Below, piece after piece: positions 52,270-62,201 of a DNA stretch of 64,000 nt (the first letter of the stretch is position 1; every line of letters starts with the position of its first letter). Under the pieces are notes generated by a model. It was not told the origin of the DNA and ran no database searches. It saw only the letters and a program-made list of their open reading frames with translations. The position numbers and the translations under genes were made by a program. The stretch is from Ziziphus jujuba (lineage: Eukaryota; Streptophyta; Magnoliopsida; Rosales; Rhamnaceae): the NCBI RefSeq assembly GCF_031755915.1, contig NC_083385.1, positions 13,413,001 to 13,477,000 of the forward strand, given 5' to 3'.

Positions 52270-53691
52270 AGTTTTCTTTCTTATTCTTGTTGTTGCTACT
52301 GAGATTCAGGTAGTAAAGCTACATTTGAGGTTTGAAGCAGTGTGTGGTATGGTGAAAAGGCAAGCTGGTTGGGAAAGTGAATGAACAGTACAAATGTACA
52401 ATTATAGGATTATAAAGAGAAGAAAGAAACACATGTCAAAGAGATAAGCACAACCACTCCATATCACCTCAAATATCAGTCGGATTATTTTTGACTCCCC
52501 ACGTTTGCTCCTGCGGGCCCCTTGCCTTCTTGTCAACGACATTTCATAACATTGTTCATGTGACATTTTGATGCCCAAAAAGACTTAATAATTTTCACTT
52601 CCAATGTTAGGTATAGGTATTAATTATAAATGAAATAATAATTAAAAAAAATAAAAAAAAGAGAGGTTGAATTGGATATTTATGTACAGTATATATACAG
52701 AAATTATCCTTTCTTGTCATTCTTGGCAGATTGGTTGTATATGGTATCTGATTTTTATTCATATACATTGCATTACCTATTAAATTTGAATTTACCTATT
52801 AAATTTGAATTTTAGAGCTGGTTCATGCATAAGCAATTTTGACAATATGTTTTATTTAGGGAAATATGACATACTTTAATAGAAAAAAAATCAAATATAT
52901 TCAAAATAAAGTCCATGGTTGACTAAACATCTACTAAATAAGATAATAAAATCCATGATTTGGAATATAATCAATTAATGCTTTAAAACTCATTTAGTTG
53001 AGCAAATATTAATTTTTAAAGCATCTTTAACAGTGGATGTGAAAAATTTTATATGTGACATAGAAATTATTACTATTTAAGTTTAGGTTGGATAAATGTA
53101 GTCAATTGGAAAGTTATTTTTGTAATATTAATAAAAACTATTTGTGACTATTTGTTAATTAATTATTTTTTTAATAATTAAATTTTTAAGAAAAAATTAT
53201 TTTTTAAATAAATTTAGAATATCTGATAAATTTACTAGAGGGTCCGTGCCTTTTTTTTTATTAGAAAATTTTTCTTTGACTGGTTGTCTATTTTTATAAC
53301 TTAGTAAATAAAATTCAATAATGTTATAAGCATTAAAATATTTATCAAATTTATTTATCAAATAATACGTTAAATAATTATTAGTTGATATATTCATATG
53401 ATATAAATATTAAAAAATTTTAAATAAATAATTATATTAAAAAAAAACCAATTAATCGATGTTGCATCATTTGATAAACATTTCAATAACTTTAATATTG
53501 TTGAATAAAATTTAATATTAAACAGAATCGTTAAATATCTAATTATCTTATGCTCCCAACAAATGAAAATTACACATATACAATGTGGTATGCAATTCAA
53601 CAACTTTAGATAACCAAGCGTATTTATATTTTTCATTCACCAAAAAAAAAAAAAAAAAAGGCCTACTTATATTTTTCACCTCAGCTGGAGT
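52270..53691. other. Upstream region of the LRR-WD40 gene and AT-rich spacer
   Basis: The first ~300 bases contain the probable 5' UTR and promoter of the minus-strand gene; CCCACGTTTG near 52500 and GCGGGCCCC near 52515 are the only GC-rich marks. The remainder is very AT-rich with no exon. A poly-A run at ~53642-53659 sits just before the hAT-like element. Confidence 0.55.
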
Positions 53692-54371
53692 TATATCTGG
53701 CAATTCGTGTTGGTGGGTTGTGTTCGTGTCAACCCGTTTAATAATCGTGTCAAAAATGCCTAACATGAACACGACCCATTTATTAATCGTGTCAGATACC
53801 TAAAAAACTAACCCGACCTGTTTATAAACAGGTCAACACGACACGACCCGTTTAACACGATTATTTTAAAGGGTCGTGTTGACCTATTAACCCGTTAACC
53901 TGAAATTGACCTATTAACCCGAAAACTAACCTATTAACTCGATAATCCGAAAATTAAACTATTAACCTGAATTTTTTATTTTTTTATTTTTATGTTTTTG
54001 TTTTATTAAAAATGTATTTTTTGTTTTTAAAAAATTAGTAATAGAAAATTATTTTTATAAAATTTTTAATTTATAATATTTTTTAGTTATTAAATATTAT
54101 ATTAGTGATAAAATATTAATTTGAAATTAAATTTAAATGGGTTGTAATAGGTATATAATCGTGTCGGGTTGACACTGACACGTTTAATAAATAGGTCGTA
54201 ACGGGTCAATTTCGAGTTAAATAGATCAATCCGAAAATGACACGATTAATAATCGTGTTAAACGGGTTGACCCGATTATGATCCAAACCCATTTATAATA
54301 AATCCAAACTCATTTATTCCGTATCGTTTTCAAATTGTATTGCCGTCTCATGATCCAAATTGCCAGGTTTA
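53692..54371. mobile_element. Non-autonomous hAT-like DNA transposon, 680 bp
   Basis: Imperfect terminal inverted repeats match at about 12 of 15 positions: TATATCTGGCAATTC on the left, and on the right the reverse complement of AAATTGCCAGGTTTA. The element is flanked by an 8-bp duplication with one mismatch: GCTGGAGT at 53684-53691 and GCAGGAGT at 54372-54379. Subterminal regions (~53700-53960 and 54135-54290) are packed with short motifs in both orientations (CGTGTT, AACCCG, TAATCGTGTC, ACGGGTTGACCCG) around an AT-rich core. An 8-bp target duplication and dense subterminal motifs are hAT hallmarks. No transposase is encoded, so movement would need an enzyme supplied elsewhere. Confidence 0.85.
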
Positions 54372-54583
54372 GCAGGAGTGTATATTTTATAAACCTTCGT
54401 AAAAAGATCGGTTTGCATATTAAAAATTATATAATAATAAAACATGGGTTTGGCCCAATGTATACGATTGTAATCCGCTGTCAATGGCCCAACTCGAACA
54501 TCACAGGTTACTATCTGCAGATCACATAGTAGTTTTTTATCCGTATATAAAATAAAATAATCTATATAATAAAGACCAAAGCA

Positions 54584-54624
<41 letters not shown>

Positions 54625-56229
54625 TTATTGGGTGTCATGTCATAAAACTCCAAAGCAAATTGAAACGTAAATGTCAGTGAATATCAGCTTTCGGTTCTTG
54701 AGGAATGTGGTGGTCCTCTCCTCCTGTCCGTGTGATGCACAAAAGTAAGGTGCCTTCTTCTTGTAATACAAGCAAACAGATTTGCTTTTGCTTCTTGCTT
54801 CTTGCTTCTGTCTCCACCTTTTTCAATGTTTTCCCCTTTTTTCTGTGTACTCACAGGAATCACAGTGATACACTGATTTTTATTCCCTTGTGAACAAATA
54901 ATGCCTTTTATATTTATATATATATATATTATATAGGAAAACTTTTTTCTGTCTCTGGGTAAAGAATAATGTCACAAAAAGTAAGTCCGAATGGAAAAAA
55001 GTATAATAATAAATCTCTTAAAAAAAAATTTGCTACCCCAACAAAAAAGAAATGGTGTAAATTTTCTTTTTCTGTTTGACAAAAAATTAAAAAAAGAAAA
55101 GAAAATATGAATTCCGAGTTTGCGACATTAATGATTCATTTTAACTTTAAAAAGTCCCGGATAGGATAAACATGGAGAGCCCATCCACGCAATGTTAATA
55201 GTGTTTTCTTCACATTTAATGCACTTATTTTTATCATTTTTTCTGTAGAGAAATATAAAATCAATTCGTTAACAAGCAATTCATTAACTGATGGCCCCAT
55301 GTACGAGGACTGTATAGCAGATTTGTGCATTGAATTTCACAACTACAAGAAGATTTTGAACATTAAACCTTTAAGAGAATTTTGGATTTAAATATGATGA
55401 AAGTTTGATTTTAGTTGGCGAAATTAACAAAATCTAAATTATAGCCAGTTAATCTAACATATATCATTTGGCATTTAAAATTTGATAAACAAATTTGTTT
55501 AGTCTTGAATTACTGTTTATTTAAGAAGTGGCAGGACATTTGGAAAAAAAAGAGCATACATTAAATAAGAGCTCAAAATGTTCAACTAGTGCAGACTCGA
55601 ATTCCAAACACAATATCCATGAAAGCCGGAAGGCAGGAATAATCAAACACCACCTGCCATTCTCAACCTAATAAATAATTGGGTTTGATGCGAAATTAAA
55701 ATATATATCCAACTTCCCTCACAAGTTCTCCATTACTATGCCAACCAATAGAGACTCGAATGCGTTTTTACGTAATCATTGAAATATTCAAACATTTAAT
55801 AAAAATGAACACGGATTAAAAGTCTAAAAATTGTTTAAATGATAGAACTATGCATTAATGGAAAGTAACTACAATTGTAGTGTCTGATAATAGTTTGCTT
55901 TGGCATTAGCAATTATTCTTTTTAATTTGTCTTGCAGCTAGAAATATTTGAATAAATGAAATAAAGCTTTAAATATCAATGCCAAAGGAAAATGAAGGAA
56001 ACTTGCCAAAGAATGTAGGAAAATATGGTAAATCGGTAATATACCAAAATGAATCAATCCACCATATAGTTTTATGAAAAAAATAAAAAAACAAAAAACA
56101 AAATGGTAAAACAAATATCAATTTGGTAAGGCCGTACTGATAATTAACAAGAACATAGAGAGGAGAAAAAGATTAAAATAATAAACACAATAATGAACCC
56201 ATCGTCGTCTGTCTCTGTCTGTCTTCTCT
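54372..56229. other. Intergenic spacer
   Basis: No exon was recognised. The stretch contains T38 at 54586-54623, a (TA)n tract at ~54915-54930 and low-complexity AT DNA. The last ~150 bases (56080-56229) are probably the 3' UTR of the arabinogalactan-protein gene on the minus strand. Confidence 0.55.
54586..54623. repeat. Poly-T homopolymer, 38 nt
   Basis: An uninterrupted run of T lies between CAAAGCAAG and GTTATTGGG. On the minus strand it would read as a long A tail, but I see no retroelement body or flanking target duplication. Confidence 0.85.
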
Positions 56230-57597
56230 CTAGAGGATCAAAGCCAGCAAAGCCCATCCCAATGCAATGCCTCCCACCAACTTCTGCACTCCCCTGATAG
56301 ACTCTGCTCCACTCTGCAATTTCGATCAAATCAAACAAAATTCAGTATTTATTATTAACGTCTAGTTGGGGTTTTTTTTTTTAATTAATTACTTCTAATT
56401 AAGTCAGATCTCCTTGTTAATTTGTTTATTGTTATTATTTTTTTAATTTTAAAATATTTACAGTAATTATTACTGTCACCGACTCACGCGCTATAATTAG
56501 ATTCTGACACTGTTAGATTTTTTATCATTATTCTTACTCTTACCCACCGCCGTTAATGGCGCGTAAGATTTGCCAACTGGCTTGTATGATTTGTATTTTC
56601 CTAAGATAACGGTGTATTGTCGGCGAACAGCTGTAATTCAATGGGAATGTGTGACAACGCGCTTCCGGTGCGCGTGAGAAAGGGTAATGTACGACATTGT
56701 TACTAATTTTCACTCTCATTTCGGAGGGTCACGCTTAGCTAGTGACCAAACAGCGTTAGTGCGAAGCACGAGAGACTTCGGTTCGTTTCTTGGAAACCGA
56801 GTCGGATTTTCTCTATTGTGCGCCAGAGGAACTGTAACTACCACATCAAATCTATGAACATTGTGATCTGAGACTTGAAAGCTCCAGATCTGGAAGCGCA
56901 TTGCTCCTCCAAGCGCATGTTAGACGCAAAATTACAAAACCAGAACAGAAGCCGAGAAAGAAAAACGTACCTCGTCTGCAAGAGCAGGAGAAGGCGCTGT
57001 CTCTTCAGAGCTTGGTCCAGGGGCTTCAGCTGGTGGAGCAGGTGGACCCAGCAACTCTGGAGCTGGTGCAGGAGCATGAGATTTATGCTTCTTCGTCTTC
57101 TTCTTGCTCGGAGCAGGAGCTGGAACCTCAGCCGTCGGAGCGGCAACCGGTGCCGGAGGAGAAGAGCTCACAGGTGGAGTTGTCGGTGCAGGTGCCGGAG
57201 GAGATTTCGTCGGTGCGCTCACTGGAACTGCTGCAGGTGGAGAGCTCACTGGAGCCGGAGAAGGTGGAGATTTAACCGGAGTTGAAGCTGGTGGAGAGCT
57301 CACGGGAACCGCTGCAGGCGGTGAGGTCACTGGAGTAGCCGCCGGTGGAGAAGACGCAGGAGCTTTAGCCACCGGAGCTGGTGCAGCAGGCTTCGGTGGA
57401 GCCGAAGCTGGAGTTGAAGCCGGTGGAGTTGATGTCGGCGATGCGACCGGAGCCGGTGATTTAGGCTTGGAAGGTGCTGCAGCTGGCGTAGTAGCGGCTG
57501 GGGTTGTTGATGGCGCGGCGGCAGGAGTTGATTGACCTCCGACGCCGGCAACCACAATGCAGATCAATGCGAACGTTAGCACACCTCTCCGATCCAT
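56230..57597 (-). CDS. Lysine-rich classical arabinogalactan protein, GPI-anchored (AGP17/18-like)
   Basis: Two minus-strand exons (57597-56971 and 56313-56230) join in phase to 236 aa. A signal peptide ends near Gly21 (VVAGVGG then QSTPAA). A Pro/Ala/Ser/Thr-rich backbone follows (~22-163) with SPP, TPA, APAP and SPPA repeats, whose prolines are hydroxylated and carry arabinogalactan chains. A lysine-rich patch KKKTKKHK (165-172) defines the AGP17/18/19 subgroup. The tail is acidic and Pro-rich. Exon 2 encodes SGAESIRGVQKLVGGIALGW plus a Leu-rich end, a typical GPI-anchor signal; the anchor site is probably Ser210. The mature protein would sit on the outer plasma membrane and in the wall, where such AGPs act in cell expansion and signalling. 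Exon 1 is very GC-rich, unlike its surroundings, as expected from proline codons. The 657-bp intron separates the wall domain from the anchor signal. Confidence 0.94.
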
Positions 57598-59653
57598 CGC
57601 TCAGGAAAACTAAAAGAATGCGAGACAGAGAGAGAGAGAAAAGATTGGATTAACAGAGTAAGAGGAAGACGAGATTAGAAATAGTAGCGAAGTGTGTATA
57701 TATAGAGGCCCGCATATAGAGGTCCAATCTTGCCGTAACGGGTGGAAAGTAGATAAATCATGACCGCCCAATTATAAAAATGGGACCTACGTTTTAGATG
57801 GGCCCAGACTAGCCGTTGGATGAATTTTTATAGAAGAAAAAAAAAATAAAAATAGGAAAAGAAGAAGGTTCCTACCTTAGGTGTGGGGCCCAGGCAAAAT
57901 GGAATCAAACAAAACGGACGTGTAATGTGGCGCTCGACAACAGTCTGGCTGGGGCCCATTCAAGCTGTGATTAGGTGCATGTGGAATCAAAGAGATTTGC
58001 AAATGGACTTGACCACGAATGAACTATCTGGTTCGCCTTCATCACGCGCTTTTGGGGCATTTTAATGAATTTTTGATGATAAAAATGGTTGTGTTCTGGC
58101 TTTGGACGTTAGGACGGAGTTTGACACAGCTGGATGGAATTTCGGTGGGGACCTTTGCCAGTGTGACAAACCAATGAGAATCGAGCACGTCAGCCGCTGC
58201 CACAATGATTGTATGGAGGAGCACTTCACCGGAGGGGTTGGGTAAATTTGTTACTTGGATCTTCAGCCCACCGTCAGAAAACTTGTGGGCCCTACTGGGC
58301 CGCGACTAAAGCTTGCCTAGGTAAGCGTGCCTTGTAACGCAATATTTAGCGGGTGACTAGGTTTTGCCATGGCGTGAAGCGAAAGAGGCAAATAGAAAAT
58401 AATACATAATTCTCTGAAGTTATTAACTCGCATTTTCTTTTGACCTCGTATAACATTATTTTAAAAACTTGTTTGTTCGCTATAAAAATTGGCTAAGATA
58501 CAGCCTGTGATTATGTAATAATAAGGCTCTAATAATTTAATAAACGCGAAACATGACATTGACCAAAAAAAAAATTTGATTCCATCTAGTGTCGGTTAGT
58601 GTTCGGATTTGGAAGCGTTACAAGTGCAATAGAGAAGACTTTGATTTTTCTTCTCCATTTTTTTTTTTTTGTGTGTGTGTGTGTGTGTGTGTAAAGATTT
58701 GAAAGCTTGAATATTATTTGTAAGAATTGTTCTTGAAATTTTGAATCTTATTCCCAAAAATAAATGTTTTAAAGCTTCGGAGAAACAAATAATTAAAGAA
58801 GGAATCTTATGTTAACTTGACCTTTGGTTAATGAATTTTTCCACTTTGTTCTCTTTTTGGTTATTACACATAAATTCCTTTTTTTATTTAAAAAAAAAAT
58901 GGGAGCAATTTGATAATTTGGTCCGCACCATAATCATGATCTGTTTTAATTTGACAACACAATAATTGTTTGTGAGAACATATATAAAAAGTCAATAATT
59001 AACACCTACAACAAGCGACAGATGGTATTTTAAATCCCTTGCAACCAACAATTCCCAGCTATGCGCACACTTCGTAGGAAGCAGTTTCATTGGCAAAAAT
59101 ATTTGAACCACCAACAAATAAAAATCTTCTGACAACACTAATTAAAAAAGCCTGATTATTACTAATTATTACATTGAGCAACCAAAAAAAGATATTGCCA
59201 AACGAAATCTTTGGTCTTGACAATTTTATTACTACCAGTGAATTGAAGAAAAATGTTGGTTACTACATACCCATAAATTACGGGCTAAAAGTTCTTGATT
59301 TTTAAATTGTGATTAGGGGGAAAATTCCACTTCTTAGCTTGACGGCTAACGAATAAGAATCAAATTTCATTTATATCTACTCACTAACCGTAGAGATGAA
59401 AGAAAGGGTAATTTAAAGTTTTTATCCAAAAAAAAAGTTGAAGACGAGAAGAGAAAAAGAAAGGTAATTTAAACTGAACCATGACATGGGAGATGACCAC
59501 TGGATTTATAAGGTTTATTGATCCATAGGCCTTTTCTAGACCTCTCTGTTATTTGGGCTAGGTTGTGTAATACTAATCAATGGACTATAAAGCCCAATAT
59601 CAACAAAATAGTCTAGGTCTACCCAAGGTATATTATGGGCTAAGTTTCAATTT
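57598..59653. other. AGP promoter region and spacer
   Basis: The first ~700 bases are GC-richer than the average spacer and contain repeated TGGGCC/GGGCCC elements (near 57798, 57886, 57951 and 58286-58300). Such site II-type motifs bind TCP factors in plants. Beyond ~58400 it is plain AT-rich DNA with a (TG)n run at ~58670-58692. No exon is seen. Confidence 0.55.
57697..57704 (-). promoter_or_regulatory. TATA box of the arabinogalactan-protein gene
   Basis: TATATATA preceded by GCCTC on the minus strand, 100 bases upstream of the ATG at 57597. The spacing leaves ~65-70 nt of leader, which contains a GA/CT-rich tract (~57627-57640). Confidence 0.6.
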
Positions 59654-60663
59654 GGTTTTTTTCGAAAAATAGCTACTTTACAACTTCATTTTAGAAAAAT
59701 AGCAAAAAAATTTTTTTTTTTTAAAAATAACCACCTTTTAGTACATCAGGACCAAAATACTCTTTTGTACTTTTTTTTTGGGTCTATTTTCTCTACCGAA
59801 ATGCAACTTTGTTTTAGTTTGTTGTTTTTGGTTTTTTTTTTTCCTCCATTCCCTTTTCCTTTCGAATCAGAACTAGGGCATAAAAACAAAGCTTTCCCTT
59901 TTCCTTTAGAAACACACCAGCAGCGCCATTTTCACTTCAAGCAAAAAACACACCAGCAGCGCCATTTTCCCTTTTCCTTTAGAAGCAGCGCCATTTTCCA
60001 CGAACTGGCAGAAAAATAACGGAAAACTGGTGGAAAATTGGCGGAAAAGTGGAAAATTGGTGGAAAATTGGCGGAAATTTTGCGAAAACTGACAAACTGG
60101 AGGAAATTGGCGGAAGTTCATCTTTTTCGCCAAATTTCCTCCGTTTTTACTGTTTTTCGCGATTTTTTAGTTTTACATAAAATTTCTCCCATTTTCAAAC
60201 CATATGCCACCTAAATATCTTTAAAATCACATATAACATCTCATAAATTAATTTCTTGCATACCCATATCAAATAAAAAGCTTAAAAAACCCTAAACTAA
60301 TAAAACTTACAAGAAAAAAGAGAAAGAGAAAAAACAAAAAAAACATATATTTCCTTACTTTCATCTAATAAGAAAAAAGATAAAATTTTTACCTGATTTT
60401 AGTTTGAGATATGAGAAAATACAAAAAAATGAGAGTGAGAGGCGATGAGATGCAAAGAGTGACCTTAGAGAAACCCCACGAACGGTTGTGTAGAAACCCC
60501 ACGAACGGCTGTGTAGGGAAAGGGTAAAAAAAAAACTTTTGCGTAATTTTCAATTTTATCAAAGGTATTTTTGTTCCAAGGTGGCTAGTTTTTAAAAAAA
60601 AAAAATTTTTTTTGCTATTTTTCTAAAATGAAGTTGTAAGGTGGCTATTTATCGAAAAAACCC
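59654..60663. mobile_element. ~1.0-kb element with ~80-bp terminal inverted repeats (MULE-like or foldback)
   Basis: The left end GGTTTTTTTCGAAAAATAGC at 59654 and onward is matched in reverse complement by the right end up to 60663. Both termini share ACAACTTCATTTTAGAAAAA, then TAGC(A)n(T)n, a TTTTTAAAAA stretch and a CCACCTT block. The arms are ~80-85 bp, longer than typical hAT or Tc1 ends and like Mutator-type or foldback elements. The interior has no transposase. It carries short repeats of ACACACCAGCAGCGCCATTT, TTGGCGGAAA-type units and a 23-bp direct repeat at 60470-60515. I could not find a convincing 9-bp target duplication, so the class is tentative. Confidence 0.75.
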
Positions 60664-62201
60664 TTAATGGGACGTACCCTTCATTGGCCACTTTATTTTT
60701 CTTGATCTGGATTAAGTTTTCTAAGGAAACAACCACATCAAGAAACGAATAATCCAAGCAAGATTTCCAGTTTGTTTGACGACGCGGGGGCTAATTTTGA
60801 GCTGGACAAATTCATTTCAATAAATTTTGATTTATAATGTGAATCCTGGTTTTTAATTTTAGTTTGGTATTTAATATGTTTAATAACTGTTAGGGTTGGT
60901 CATGGTAACTAGATGATGATTATGATACCAAAGTATGTGGCACCAATTTAAAGCACCTCTTGGCAGTACTTGCAAATAAATCACGCTGTCTTGGAGGGAA
61001 AACAAAATTAAAGAAGATTAATAACAAAAAAGAAAGGAAAATGAGGTGGTTGCTGAGTTGCCAATCTGCAAGAACACGTGCCTAGATAAAGGCTAGAAAT
61101 CTTGGGGTCACGCGCGCAGAACAGCAAACTTAAAATAGTTTTAGGCAGAATGGCATTATTATACCAAGTTAGCATTTTTTTTAAATATATGTTTCTTTTA
61201 GCTTGGAATTTCGCATTTGCATGGTTAGCCGCATTTTCTTGAGACCAACACACTTGTACTTTGCTTCCTTATATTATGTGATTTCCACTCAGCTTTTTTC
61301 CACTTCAACTGACTTTGAATCCAAGCTAAAAAAGCACCCAATATTTCAAGCAATGTCTTTTTGAATACAAGCTCATTCATTGGCCTGTTATGGAGGGGAC
61401 CAGAACAGAGAGAACTTTTGCTTAATATTGAAGGGAATCAGTGACCATAACAAATAGGGTCATATGATGGAAGACGCAAAATCTCAATAGCTAGTTCATT
61501 GCTTTACAAGATTTAAATGTAGTTGACCTACGTGTATTGACCCAGAATAGAATTGTTGTTCCTCTACCATTTATGGGTCTTGGTTCAATCTCAATTATAA
61601 CCTATGAGTTAGTCAGGTCAATTTGGCTGCAGAAGAAGCATATATGGTATGCATCAAAATTTGCTTCAAAAGAAAGGAAAAACTCAAAAGGTATCCTAGT
61701 CGATATCTTGTTTTTAGTTATCAAGTGAGGTTCGATAAATTGTGGTATGCTTTTCGCATCTACACCCATATGATTATGCGCTCGAGACACCATACCCCCT
61801 TGCTTTTATATTAGAATTTATGGTAAAAATTAAAAAAACAAATGTCTCGTTTTTAGTCCCAGAGAGAATGGAACTGGGTGGCCGTCAATCATCATCCTCT
61901 ACTTCATTGGCAGCTTTGTCGAAAAAATAATGTTTGGATCTGATGTGGGAGGCAATGATGTGGCCCAGTTTTTGGATGGTACTATTGACTAACCAACTGG
62001 TATATAATTATAGTTTAGGATCTCTCTCCACGTAACCATAGCATTAAACTCTAATAAATAATCTTGTAGTTTATATATAGCTTTACTTAGTTGTCGTTTC
62101 TTGAAGACCAATATTAACCCTATCGAACCTATTATATATATATATATATATATATATCTTTCTGATGTCCATAACCAACCAAAAAAAAGAAAAAAGAAAA
62201 A
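60664..62201. other. Spacer and upstream region of the ARM/TPR gene
   Basis: I recognise no exon. The only marked features are a (TA)n tract at 62132-62157 and an A-rich leader just before the ATG at 62202. Confidence 0.55.

Noticed and set aside
57104..57535. Plus-strand Gly/Ala/Val/Glu-rich frame of 143 codons
   Set aside because: It is the mirror of the Pro/Ala/Ser-rich arabinogalactan exon on the minus strand, which has a signal peptide, Lys-rich patch and GPI exon.
59640..60680. A 9-bp target-site duplication for the long-TIR element
   Set aside because: The flanks (TTTCAATTT and TTAATGGGA) do not match at any boundary I tried; TATTATGGGC/CTTAATGGGA similarity is too weak to count.
61537..61930. 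Overlapping short plus-strand frames upstream of the ARM/TPR gene
   Set aside because: They are ~60 codons each, in different frames, with no family resemblance; no retroelement domain could be confirmed.
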